From assembly GCA_934376945.1 (NCBI GenBank), contig CAKRPI010000057.1, forward strand, positions 1-14,082: DNA of 14,082 nt. The letters are read 5' to 3'. How positions within the stretch are numbered: position 1 is the first letter of the stretch; every line of letters starts with the position of its first letter. A model generated the notes under the pieces. It ran no database searches. It worked only from the letters and a program-made list of their open reading frames with translations, and had not been told where the DNA came from. This document shows, in pieces, positions 1 through 6,548 of this stretch. Made by a program: the position numbers and the translations under genes. The DNA comes from an uncultured Lachnospiraceae bacterium (lineage in GTDB: Bacteria; Bacillota; Clostridia; Lachnospirales; Lachnospiraceae).

Positions 1-364
1 CCTCGATCTCACGGTCAGCAATGATTACCGGGATGCCTGCATCCTGTGCTTCCTGAAGAACGGTATCCCATCCTGCAGACTGGATTGGAGCGATGATGAT
101 GTAATCCATCTCTTTATTGATGAAGGTACGAACTGCCTCAAGCTGTGCAGCGTTATCATTATCGCAGTCAACCAGATCCAGGCTGTAGCCGTTCTCCTCT
201 GAGAATACATCCTGATAATTCTGTGTGTTTGCGGTACGCCAGTCTGACTCATGTCCTACCTGTGCGTATCCGACGGTAATCAGATCTTCCTCTGCACATG
301 CCGGAAGTGCTGCCATGCAAAGTGCTGCTCCTGCGATCGCCATAACTGCAAATTTCTTTTTCAT
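1..364 (-). CDS. Sugar ABC transporter substrate-binding protein SBP1 (YtfQ-like), N-terminal part, runs off left edge
   Basis: Extracytoplasmic binding protein of a CUT2-type (ribose/galactofuranose family) ABC importer; only the first 121 residues are in the window. Seen: a signal peptide with Lys residues at 2-4, a hydrophobic core and ALPACAEED. This could be a lipobox (LPAC) or a type I cleavage site after ACA. The mature part carries VGYAQVGHESDWRTANT, then IIIAPIQSAGWDTVLQEAQDAGIP, matching the YtfQ pattern for the first lobe of a periplasmic-binding-protein type 1 fold. The ATG at 364 has an AGAGGA ribosome binding site 7 nt upstream. It is divergent from the GntR-LacI repressor, and transporter ATPase and permease genes are expected to follow to the left, outside the window (inference). 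Compared with SBP2 (1946-3022), the ligand-proximal segment reads DCDNDNAAQ instead of DAKQKQENQ, so the two probably do not bind identical ligands. Substrate is unknown; a furanose or pentose sugar is a guess from the family. Confidence 0.88.
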   Translation of the reverse strand, partial: MKKKFAVMAIAGAALCMAALPACAEEDLITVGYAQVGHESDWRTANTQNYQDVFSEENGYSLDLVDCDNDNAAQLEAVRTFINKEMDYIIIAPIQSAGWDTVLQEAQDAGIPVIIADREIE

Positions 365-480
365 GTTCTGTTCCTCTCTTTCTTATAAGTGCCCGCACAT
401 TTCTGCGGTTGGTTTCACTGCTCCACACCGGTTCTTCTGTTCCGTTTCTCCGTTCCCGTATGTGTTTTCTTTGTGTCTAT

Positions 481-509
481 AATTTAGCTAAATATTCCCA
501 AAAAGTCAA
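481..509 (-). promoter_or_regulatory. Probable sigma-A promoter of SBP1
   Basis: Reading the minus strand, TTGACT (509-504) and TAAATT (486-481) are separated by exactly 17 bp. Transcription would start near 474 and give a leader of about 110 nt before the SBP1 start at 364. Just upstream of the -35 box is an inverted repeat, ACTGT-N9-ACAGT (516-534), a possible activator site. Confidence 0.55.
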
Positions 510-550
510 TGCATTACTGTCCATTTTGAACAGTTTCATCCATTCGCACA

Positions 551-596
551 ATACAAATTAGTTCATATCACCAATGTTTTTCATACAAATTTGTAT
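551..596. promoter_or_regulatory. Candidate operator pair in the divergent SBP1/repressor region
   Basis: ATACAAATTTGTAT at 583-596 is a perfect 14-bp palindrome. The nine bases ATACAAATT recur at 551-559 in a weaker half-palindromic setting (ATACAAATTAGTTCAT), offset by 32 bp, about three helical turns. Same-face spacing fits cooperative binding. The AraR-like repressor made from 868-1968 is the obvious ligand, because members of that family use palindromes with ACAAA/TTTGT half-sites. The exact arrangement differs from the Bacillus subtilis AraR box as I remember it, so this is inference. The same two elements could instead be direct repeats bound by the AraC-type response regulator. Confidence 0.45.
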
Positions 597-720
597 TATA
601 ATTACTGTCAAGCGGAAAAAAGATGATTTTTCTACGATTTTCCGGACAGGAAGTTTGTTTTTCTACACTCCAGACTTCTTTTTTCTTCTGTTTTTCTTCC
701 TTTTTCGCATTGTAAAAGTG

Positions 721-738
721 TCCAAAAGCCGTTTTGGA
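721..738. repeat. Short inverted repeat upstream of the repressor promoter
   Basis: TCCAAAA (721-727) and TTTTGGA (732-738) form perfect 7-bp arms around GCCG. No T-run follows on the plus strand, so it is not a convincing terminator. It sits 38 bp upstream of the candidate -35 box at 776 and may be a protein-binding site. The T-rich stretch from 605 to 720 contains nothing else I recognise. Confidence 0.3.
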
Positions 739-775
739 AGTTCAAATTCAACCGGTAAAGGTGAAATTTTTACGC

Positions 776-804
776 TTGGAACACATCACAAAATTTTTTA
801 CAAT
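776..804 (+). promoter_or_regulatory. Probable promoter of the GntR-LacI repressor
   Basis: TTGGAA (776-781) and TACAAT (799-804) are 17 bp apart on the plus strand. They would start transcription near 811, leaving a leader of about 57 nt. A TATAAT at 597-602, next to the palindrome at 583-596, is an alternative -10 but has only a weak -35. Confidence 0.45.
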
Positions 805-867
805 AACCATGAAAAGAAATTTTTACCCCTTTTATACGAATATATTTACCGGAAAGGAGCCCTCTTT

Positions 868-1968
868 ATGGGAATCAAATATAAAAATGTTGCAGATCAG
901 CTGCGTACGGAAATTCTGGAACAGGATACTTATCTGAAAAGCAAAAAGCTCCCGACAGAGCAGGAGCTGATGCAGCGTTACCGTGTCAGCCGGCAGACCA
1001 TCCGGCAGGCACTCTCTTTACTTTTTGAGGAAGGACTTATTATAAAAAAACAGGGCAGCGGCACCTATCTCTCCGACCGGGCCATTTCCCCTGCCCGCAC
1101 CTCCGGCAGTATTGCAATTCTGACACCCTTTGCAGGGGATGCTACCTTTCCTGCCATGCTCTGGGATATTCAGACCATCCTTTCTGATTCCGATTTCCAG
1201 ACCCGAGTTTTTTCTACAGAAAACCGCTTTGACCGCGAACGCAATATTCTTCAAAGCCTCCTGGAAATGCCTCCGCGCGGAATTCTTGCAGTCGGAACCC
1301 ACACTGCGTTTCCAAATCCGAATCTTGATCTGTACCGCAGGCTTCTTGCGCTTGGTACTTCTATTGTCTTTTTCGGAAGCGGCTACCCGGATCTTCCGGA
1401 GGTTCCTCTGCTTTCTCCGGATGAATTTTCCGGCGGCTACCGCATCACCTCTCATCTGATCCGCTCCCATCATACCAAAATTGCCGGTATTTTCCGGCGT
1501 GATGACAGACGCGGACTTCTGCGGTGGTATGGCTGTGCCTGTGCGCTCCGCGATCATTCGCTTCTGTCCTGCGACCGGGATTTTTTCTGGTATGAGACTG
1601 ACCAGACCGGTAATCTTTCCGATCCGTTTGACCCATCTGCCCTTTCTTCTTTTCTGGATGAAATTCTGCCCAGATGCACTGCCGTGATCTGTCAGGATGA
1701 TGAAGCTGCTTACTTTCTGATCCGGGAATTGCTGCGCCGCGGCATCCGCATCCCGGATGATATTTCTGTCACCGGCTTTGACAACAGCTACTTCAGTGAT
1801 ATTTCTCCGGTTCGCATTACAACTCTCTCCACCGGATCTGTAAAGCTCTGGGTACAGGCCGCAAAGCTTCTGCTTCTTTCTATAAACGGAAAAACTGCCA
1901 GTGAGCCGCAGCCCGTCTGGCAGCTGGAGGAAAAGGACAGTGTCCTTAATATCCCCGTGCATCTATAA
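868..1968 (+). CDS. GntR-LacI family (AraR-like) sugar-responsive transcriptional repressor
   Basis: DNA-binding regulator of 366 residues, combining a GntR winged helix with a LacI-type sugar-sensing domain. Seen: an N-terminal winged helix at about 4-70, with LPTEQELMQRYRVSRQTIRQA and the wing KKQGSGTYL. It is followed by a periplasmic-binding-like effector domain (about 80-366) containing KIAGIFRRDDRRGLLRWYG, TAVICQDDEAA and SVTGFDNSYFSD. This layout and length match AraR. The reading frame stays open upstream to 574, but the ATG at 868 has AAAGGAG 8 nt upstream and begins exactly at the winged helix, so that start is chosen. Divergent from SBP1, it is probably a local repressor of the SBP1 operon and of itself. 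Its last 23 bp overlap the last codons of SBP2 on the other strand. Effector sugar cannot be told from sequence. Confidence 0.88.
   Translation: MGIKYKNVADQLRTEILEQDTYLKSKKLPTEQELMQRYRVSRQTIRQALSLLFEEGLIIKKQGSGTYLSDRAISPARTSGSIAILTPFAGDATFPAMLWDIQTILSDSDFQTRVFSTENRFDRERNILQSLLEMPPRGILAVGTHTAFPNPNLDLYRRLLALGTSIVFFGSGYPDLPEVPLLSPDEFSGGYRITSHLIRSHHTKIAGIFRRDDRRGLLRWYGCACALRDHSLLSCDRDFFWYETDQTGNLSDPFDPSALSSFLDEILPRCTAVICQDDEAAYFLIRELLRRGIRIPDDISVTGFDNSYFSDISPVRITTLSTGSVKLWVQAAKLLLLSINGKTASEPQPVWQLEEKDSVLNIPVHL
1933..1947 (-). terminator. Weak hairpin at the convergent gene ends, possible terminator of the sensor operon
   Basis: AAGGACAGTGTCCTT on the plus strand is a near-perfect palindrome that contains the SBP2 stop codon. 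Read on the minus strand it folds as AAGGAC-ACT-GTCCTT followed by TTCC, a short stem with a small T-run. It also encodes residues near the C-terminus of the repressor. No other terminator was seen at this junction. Confidence 0.25.
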
Positions 1969-3022
1969 ATTCCGTGCTCAGATCCTCCGGTTCAAAGCAG
2001 GTTTCTTCCACATAACAGTATTTTTCCGGTGTCTTTCCTTCCGCCAGCGCTCTGATGATCGCCTCCACACGCGGGCCGTGATCCGGATTGCACTCCACAT
2101 CCAGATTGATCTGCCCGTCCCTGCATGCCTCAAGGCCTGACCTGGAGGCATCAAATGAGATCACGATCACTCTTCCGTTTACACCGTGTGTGATCTTCTT
2201 TTCATCCAGTGCCTGCAGCGCCCCGAGCATGGAATTATCATTTTCGCAGTAAATCACGTCCGGAACTTTCCCCGCATCCAGCACATCCCGTACAACCTCA
2301 TACGTTTTTGCCTGCGTAAATTCCCCCGGTACGCTTCCGATCAGCCTCCAGCTTCCATGACTTTCAATTGCCTCCATCAGGCTTTTCGTTCTTCCGATCT
2401 GCGCAGATGAGCCTTCTGTTCCCTGTACATGCAGAATATCAATGCGCTCATGCTGCCTTCCCTGTTCGTTTAAATAGTTTTCCAGCCATACGGTTGCCTT
2501 CCGGCCTTCCTCATAAAAGTCAGAGCCGACCCAGGCGGCAAACAGGTCTTCATTTTCAACCTTTACCATACGATCCACAACGATCACCGGAATTCCCGCA
2601 TCCTTTGCTTCCTGAAGAACCCCGTCCCAGCCCTCTTCTACAACCGGTGCCAGAACAATATAGTCTGCTTCCTGGAGAATAAAATTCCGGATCGCAGCAA
2701 TCTGATTTTCCTGCTTCTGTTTTGCATCGTCAAAAAAGAGCTCATATCCCTTTTCCTCCGTAAACGTCGCCTTCATCGATTCGGTATTGGCCACGCGCCA
2801 GTCCGACTCCGCTCCAACCTCTGAAAAACCGATCACTGTAAGCTTCTGTGCCTCATCCTCTGTTTCATCCGTTCCTGTTTCTGAGGTACAGCCGGACAAA
2901 AGAAGCAAAACCAGACTAACAAGCAAAAATACGATGGCCCGGTGTTTCCTTCCTTTTCCGATCAGCGTCCTTCTTCCTTCATTTTCCCCTGCCTGATCTC
3001 TTTTTGTTTTTCCATTTTTCAT
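1946..3022 (-). CDS. Sugar-binding lipoprotein SBP2 (YtfQ-like), sensor-associated
   Basis: Membrane-anchored sugar-binding protein of 358 residues. Seen: a long basic N-region, a hydrophobic stretch ending in the lipobox LLSGC (Cys45), an acidic linker, then a periplasmic-binding type 1 fold. The fold contains VIGFSEVGAESDWRVANT, DDAKQKQENQIAAIRNF, IVLAPVVEEGWDGVL, AGIPVIVVDR and the terminus FIDARGY. These track E. coli YtfQ (galactofuranose-binding) along its length. The ATG at 3022 is chosen because GGGAG lies 8 nt upstream; in-frame ATG (3037) and GTG (3064) starts exist but lack a good ribosome binding site. It follows the histidine kinase in the same operon, with no permease or ATPase beside it. 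The likely role is to present bound sugar to the kinase sensor domain, as known for other SBP-kinase pairs such as XylFII-LytS. Binding to an ABC permease encoded elsewhere is the alternative. Confidence 0.85.
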   Translation of the reverse strand: MKNGKTKRDQAGENEGRRTLIGKGRKHRAIVFLLVSLVLLLLSGCTSETGTDETEDEAQKLTVIGFSEVGAESDWRVANTESMKATFTEEKGYELFFDDAKQKQENQIAAIRNFILQEADYIVLAPVVEEGWDGVLQEAKDAGIPVIVVDRMVKVENEDLFAAWVGSDFYEEGRKATVWLENYLNEQGRQHERIDILHVQGTEGSSAQIGRTKSLMEAIESHGSWRLIGSVPGEFTQAKTYEVVRDVLDAGKVPDVIYCENDNSMLGALQALDEKKITHGVNGRVIVISFDASRSGLEACRDGQINLDVECNPDHGPRVEAIIRALAEGKTPEKYCYVEETCFEPEDLSTEFIDARGY

Positions 3023-3023
3023 T

Positions 3024-3164
3024 TCAGCAACTCCCATCCGTACCACACGCCTGCCCGTATCCACTTCGCCCCGGAACCGAATTCTTATCCATGTTCTTCC
3101 TGTAACGAATGCCCTGACTTAATTCAAAACGAAACTCCTGCTTCGGAACCGGATCCTTATCCAT
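3024..3164 (-). CDS. Possible 46-codon ORF coupling kinase and SBP2 translation
   Basis: On the minus strand an ATG at 3164 overlaps the kinase stop by 8 nt, preceded by AGGA 5 nt upstream. The frame stays open for 46 codons, and its TGA (3026-3024) is separated by one base from the SBP2 ATG. The predicted peptide is hydrophilic, begins MDKDPVPKQEF, and repeats itself as MDKNSVPG because of the DNA duplication beneath it. No known family is recognised. It may serve only to carry ribosomes from the kinase to SBP2, or be a chance frame in a duplicated junction. Confidence 0.3.
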   Translation of the reverse strand: MDKDPVPKQEFRFELSQGIRYRKNMDKNSVPGRSGYGQACGTDGSC

Positions 3165-3175
3165 GCTCTTCCTGT
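3072..3175. repeat. 32-bp imperfect direct repeat spanning the kinase 3' end
   Basis: Bases 3072-3103 and 3144-3175 match at 29 of 32 positions, offset 72 bp. The right copy includes the last codons and stop of the kinase; the left copy lies in the gap before SBP2. Two of the three differences turn GGATCC into GAATTC. A local tandem duplication of the kinase terminus is the simplest origin. Confidence 0.85.
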
Positions 3176-4671
3176 GCCGGAATCCGCACACAGACACGTG
3201 TTCCTGCTCCTGGTATACTTTCGATTGTCAGTCCATACTCCGCACCAAACAGAAGCACAAGCCGTTCATGTACCGTTACGATTCCAAAACCGACCCTGTT
3301 CTGATCCATCTGCGGAAGCCTTCCGGCAAGCGGCACCCTGTCCATTTCTTTCTTTTCCCTGCATTCTCTGCGTGTCATCTCCTCCAGGGCATGGCGCACC
3401 TGAAGCAGGCGGTCCGGCTCTATTCCGGCACCGTCATCTTCAACAAAAAGCAGAATATCCTTTCCTTCCCGCATACCGGATACTGTGATGCGGCCAAGCC
3501 CACGTTTTAACTTAATGCCATGGTACAGTGCATTTTCCACAAGCGGCTGCAGGGTAAGCTTTGGAATCCGACAGCTGCAAAGCGATGGCTCGATCTCGAT
3601 CTCATAGGAAAGAATATCCTTATACCGCACGTGCTGAATTTCAAGATAGCTCCGCACATGCTGTTCTTCCTCTCTCAGTGTAATAATATCCCGCCCATTG
3701 CTTAAGGAGGAGCGGAAAAAGGAAGACAGACTGGTAACCATCTCCACTGCCTGCTCATTTTTTTCCATCTCAACCAGCCAGACAATCGCGTCCAGCGTAT
3801 TATAGAGAAAGTGCGGATTAATCTGTGCCTGCAAAAGAGCAAGCTCCGCCTTTCGCAGTGATACCTGCTCCTGACGATTCTGCTCGATCAGCTGATTCAG
3901 CTGGCTTACCATCTGTTCAAATCCGTTGCTTAAGGTCTGAATTTCATACTCCTGCGCCTGGATCGGCGTTTTGGGTGTCAGATCTCCCTCTCCGATCGCG
4001 GTCACCCGCCGGCACAGCGCACTGATCGGTTTTGTGATCGATCGACCGAAACAGAGCGAGCGCTGTACCAGCAGCACAAGCAATAAAACTGCCAAAAGTG
4101 CGATCAGCGCCATTTCCAGATACAGCCGCCTGGCCATCTCCGTCTGCAGCCGGTCCAGAAGTGCAGCCTCATGATACAGGTAAGTATACATATACTCCTG
4201 AATCAGCTTTGTCAGCACATAAATATTGTTTTCCAGCTGGATCTGCCGTTCATCATAGCTCTTTGTCTCTTCAATCTGCCAGATTTTTTCCTCCAGATTC
4301 GTGCAGAGCTTCAATACCCCGCTGATTGCCTTAAAGCTTTCCCGGTCGGTCGTTGTATCAAGCAGGCTCTGCGCAAGCTTCTGCGCATCCTCTACTTCTT
4401 CGATCGGAAGTCCCTCCGAATAATGGCTCTCAACCACATAATAATACATCTTCAGATCGATCGATTCTTTGAAATCCTGATTAAATTCAGATGCCATCGT
4501 CACATTATGAAGAATATCCGCATACTTTCCGACATAAGAAAACAGAATCACAAACAAAATCAAAATCATCACAAGCACCGGAAGCGCAAAAAAGAACATC
4601 AGATGGCGCAGACGCTTTTCCAGCGTAACAGGTGCATGCACATTCTGTTTATTTTCTTCGCCCTTCGTCAT
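3157..4671 (-). CDS. Membrane sensor histidine kinase, YesM/LytS-like (His_kinase family)
   Basis: Two-component sensor of 504 residues. Seen in order: transmembrane helix 1 (about 24-47), an external helical-looking sensor region (48-183), transmembrane helix 2 (about 184-203), and a HAMP linker with SITKPISAL (about 204-258). Then comes the His_kinase core with QAQINPHFLYNTLD, where His287 is the expected phosphorylation site. The ATPase domain has LQPLVENALYHGIK (N box), VEDDGAGI and GFGIVTVHERL. The start codon overlaps the response regulator stop as ATGA, with GGAGGA about 8-9 nt upstream, so the pair is translationally coupled. The external domain is too small to be a recognised sugar-binding fold by itself, which fits detection through the adjacent lipoprotein SBP2 (inference). 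The ligand is unknown. Confidence 0.93.
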   Translation of the reverse strand: MTKGEENKQNVHAPVTLEKRLRHLMFFFALPVLVMILILFVILFSYVGKYADILHNVTMASEFNQDFKESIDLKMYYYVVESHYSEGLPIEEVEDAQKLAQSLLDTTTDRESFKAISGVLKLCTNLEEKIWQIEETKSYDERQIQLENNIYVLTKLIQEYMYTYLYHEAALLDRLQTEMARRLYLEMALIALLAVLLLVLLVQRSLCFGRSITKPISALCRRVTAIGEGDLTPKTPIQAQEYEIQTLSNGFEQMVSQLNQLIEQNRQEQVSLRKAELALLQAQINPHFLYNTLDAIVWLVEMEKNEQAVEMVTSLSSFFRSSLSNGRDIITLREEEQHVRSYLEIQHVRYKDILSYEIEIEPSLCSCRIPKLTLQPLVENALYHGIKLKRGLGRITVSGMREGKDILLFVEDDGAGIEPDRLLQVRHALEEMTRRECREKKEMDRVPLAGRLPQMDQNRVGFGIVTVHERLVLLFGAEYGLTIESIPGAGTRVCVRIPAQEEHG

Positions 4672-6293
4672 CCTCTTCTTCCTCCGGCACGATAATCCCT
4701 CGGTGTGCAGCCCTGCGTTTTGCGGAACACAAAGCTGAAGTAGTGAGGATCTTTATATCCGACTTCCGCAGCGATCTCTGCGGAACGCTTCTCTCCCTGA
4801 CGAAGCAGTTCTTTCGCCCGGTCCATCCTCTTTTTTGTCAGATACTCCACAAAGGTCTGCTGCATTTCCTGACTGAATACGGCACTGAAATAATTGGCAC
4901 TCACATTCGTATAGCCGGCAACCTCCCGAAGAGAAAGATTTTCATCTGCATAATGAAGATTGATATATTCTACCGCCTGGCGGATCATATCCTTTCCCTG
5001 ACTGCGTGACTCCAGATCCCGCAGATCCAATGCCCTGCCCAGCACTTCATGGATATAATTTCCAAGCTCCTCCCGCTTCACCTGTGTCCCTGCCGATGAA
5101 ACGCCCGGCAATTCCTCCAGAAAATCCTCCTGCTTCAGCCCCAGTGATTCCAGATATGCGATTGCTGTAAACCGCACATTCAGAGCAAGATACTGACAGA
5201 ACATCTTCGATGCCGCAGCTTCATACAATCCTCCGACGTACTCCTGGATAAAATCAGAGAGCTCCTCCTTCGTACCGTTTAGCAGAAACCCACGCACTAC
5301 TGCCGGATCAATTTTTGCCATATCCAGATTCTTCAGTCGGCTTTCATCCTCACCTCCTGCAAATTCTGCCGTATTTTCCTTCGTCAGCACGTGCTCCCGC
5401 ATCAGATGGCGGTAGGAATACGTATGGCTGAGCACCTCAAAACACTCCGCAAGACCGGAGAGTCGTTCTGTCTTTTGTCCGACCGCCACACACCACTCTA
5501 CCTGCCCTTCATACGGCTGCGCCTGCGCACGGATCGTATCGATACAGTGCTGCACAAGCGTATCCATCTTCTCGCGCTCCCCTTTGATCAGCACCGCATA
5601 CGTCAGAAGATTCCACCGGAACATCAGATACTCCGGAGCGCCGGAAAAAAACCTGGTCAGCGTATCTCGCACCTGCACAGCCGGATCCGTATTTTCCTTT
5701 GAAAAGAAGGCCTGATCACTCTGTCCCTGCACGCTGTACAGAATCAGATTGTAGTACTGTGCCTCGATCGCAATCCCCAGAGTTCCCGCTCTCTCATAAA
5801 TTTCTCCGACGGAAAGCTGTCCCGTCACGATCTGCTCAAAAAAACGCCGTCTTGAAAACTGTTCATATTCCTGCACCTCGCTCCGGAATTTTTCCAGATA
5901 ATCCTCCGCCTGACGTTCGCTTTGAATTTTTTCACGCACCTCACTCAAGGTGGCGGTCAGCGTTGCCTTTGTAATCGGCTTGAGCAGATACTGCTCGACT
6001 CCAATCCGAATCGCCTGCCTTGCATATTCAAAATCATCATAACCGCTGATAATGATGATCTTCGTATTCGGCAGCTCCCTGCTCACAAGACTGCTCAGGG
6101 CCAGTCCATCCATAAACGGCATTTTAATATCTGTGATCAGTACATCCGGCTTCGTCTCACGGATCAGCGGCAGAGCCTGTTCTCCGTCTCCCGCATCTCC
6201 AACCAATGTATATCCATACTGCTGCCACGGAATAATATCCCGTAAGCCTTCCCGTATAATCGTTTCATCTTCCACTAAAAACACTTTCAGCAT
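4668..6293 (-). CDS. YesN-like response regulator with AraC-type DNA-binding domain
   Basis: Cytoplasmic transcription factor of 541 residues. Seen: a receiver domain (1-120) with acidic residues E8/D9, phospho-acceptor Asp55 in VLITDIKMP and Lys105 in YLLKPIT. A poorly conserved middle region (about 130-430) follows. The C-terminal AraC double helix-turn-helix (about 435-535) contains LSLREVAGYTNVSANYFSAVF and IAAEVGYKDPHYFSFVFRK. The ATG at 6293 has AGGGAG 7 nt upstream. It is the first gene of the operon with the kinase and SBP2. Likely phosphorylated by the kinase, it would activate a sugar-uptake promoter; the SBP1 promoter region is the nearest candidate target. Length is typical for YesN regulators. 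Confidence 0.93.
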   Translation of the reverse strand: MLKVFLVEDETIIREGLRDIIPWQQYGYTLVGDAGDGEQALPLIRETKPDVLITDIKMPFMDGLALSSLVSRELPNTKIIIISGYDDFEYARQAIRIGVEQYLLKPITKATLTATLSEVREKIQSERQAEDYLEKFRSEVQEYEQFSRRRFFEQIVTGQLSVGEIYERAGTLGIAIEAQYYNLILYSVQGQSDQAFFSKENTDPAVQVRDTLTRFFSGAPEYLMFRWNLLTYAVLIKGEREKMDTLVQHCIDTIRAQAQPYEGQVEWCVAVGQKTERLSGLAECFEVLSHTYSYRHLMREHVLTKENTAEFAGGEDESRLKNLDMAKIDPAVVRGFLLNGTKEELSDFIQEYVGGLYEAAASKMFCQYLALNVRFTAIAYLESLGLKQEDFLEELPGVSSAGTQVKREELGNYIHEVLGRALDLRDLESRSQGKDMIRQAVEYINLHYADENLSLREVAGYTNVSANYFSAVFSQEMQQTFVEYLTKKRMDRAKELLRQGEKRSAEIAAEVGYKDPHYFSFVFRKTQGCTPRDYRAGGRRG

Positions 6294-6322
6294 TTCTTCT
6301 CTCCCTTTTCCAGAAAAGACTT

Positions 6323-6347
6323 CGAGAGTACATCAAGAATACTCTCG
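6323..6347. repeat. 8-bp inverted repeat in the leader of the response regulator operon
   Basis: CGAGAGTA (6323-6330) and TACTCTCG (6340-6347) are perfectly complementary, with a 9-nt spacer. It lies 30 bp upstream of the response regulator start, just before its ribosome binding site. It could be an mRNA hairpin or an operator. A possible -10 (TACAAT, minus strand 6390-6385) lies upstream but has no clear -35. Confidence 0.4.
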
Positions 6348-6436
6348 GAGTCCGCATCCTGGTATTCTCTTCACGAACAGGTAAATTGTAACATGTTTCT
6401 CTCTTTTCGAATATGCAAAATTTTACGGAAAAGGGT

Positions 6437-6473
6437 GAAAAAAATACAGCCCCATATTTTGGAACTGTATTTT
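6437..6473 (-). terminator. Intrinsic terminator after the LtaS-like gene
   Basis: AAAATACAG (6441-6449) pairs with CTGTATTTT (6465-6473). On the minus strand the stem runs directly into seven T residues. It sits about 75 bp past the LtaS-like stop codon and insulates the sensor operon, which must then have its own promoter between 6294 and 6437. The A/T symmetry may let it act in both directions. Nothing else is recognised between 6474 and 6548. Confidence 0.75.
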
Positions 6474-6548
6474 CTTTTCGCAGTTTACCTGCTTTTATAC
6501 CTTATTTTGTACGCAGACACTTCTTCGCTTTGATCAGGCTTCGCTATT

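Noticed and set aside
574..867. Upstream extension of the repressor reading frame by 98 codons
   Set aside because: The encoded stretch is Phe-rich and non-homologous, while the ATG at 868 has AAAGGAG and starts exactly at the GntR winged helix.
1018..1962. 314-codon open frame antisense to the repressor
   Set aside because: Composition is skewed (many Lys, Arg, Gly), no domain is visible, and it is fully explained as the shadow of the real GntR-LacI gene.
3023..3064. GTG (3064) or ATG (3037) start for SBP2
   Set aside because: Neither has a good ribosome binding site; the ATG at 3022 has GGGAG at 8 nt. The lipobox is kept in every case.
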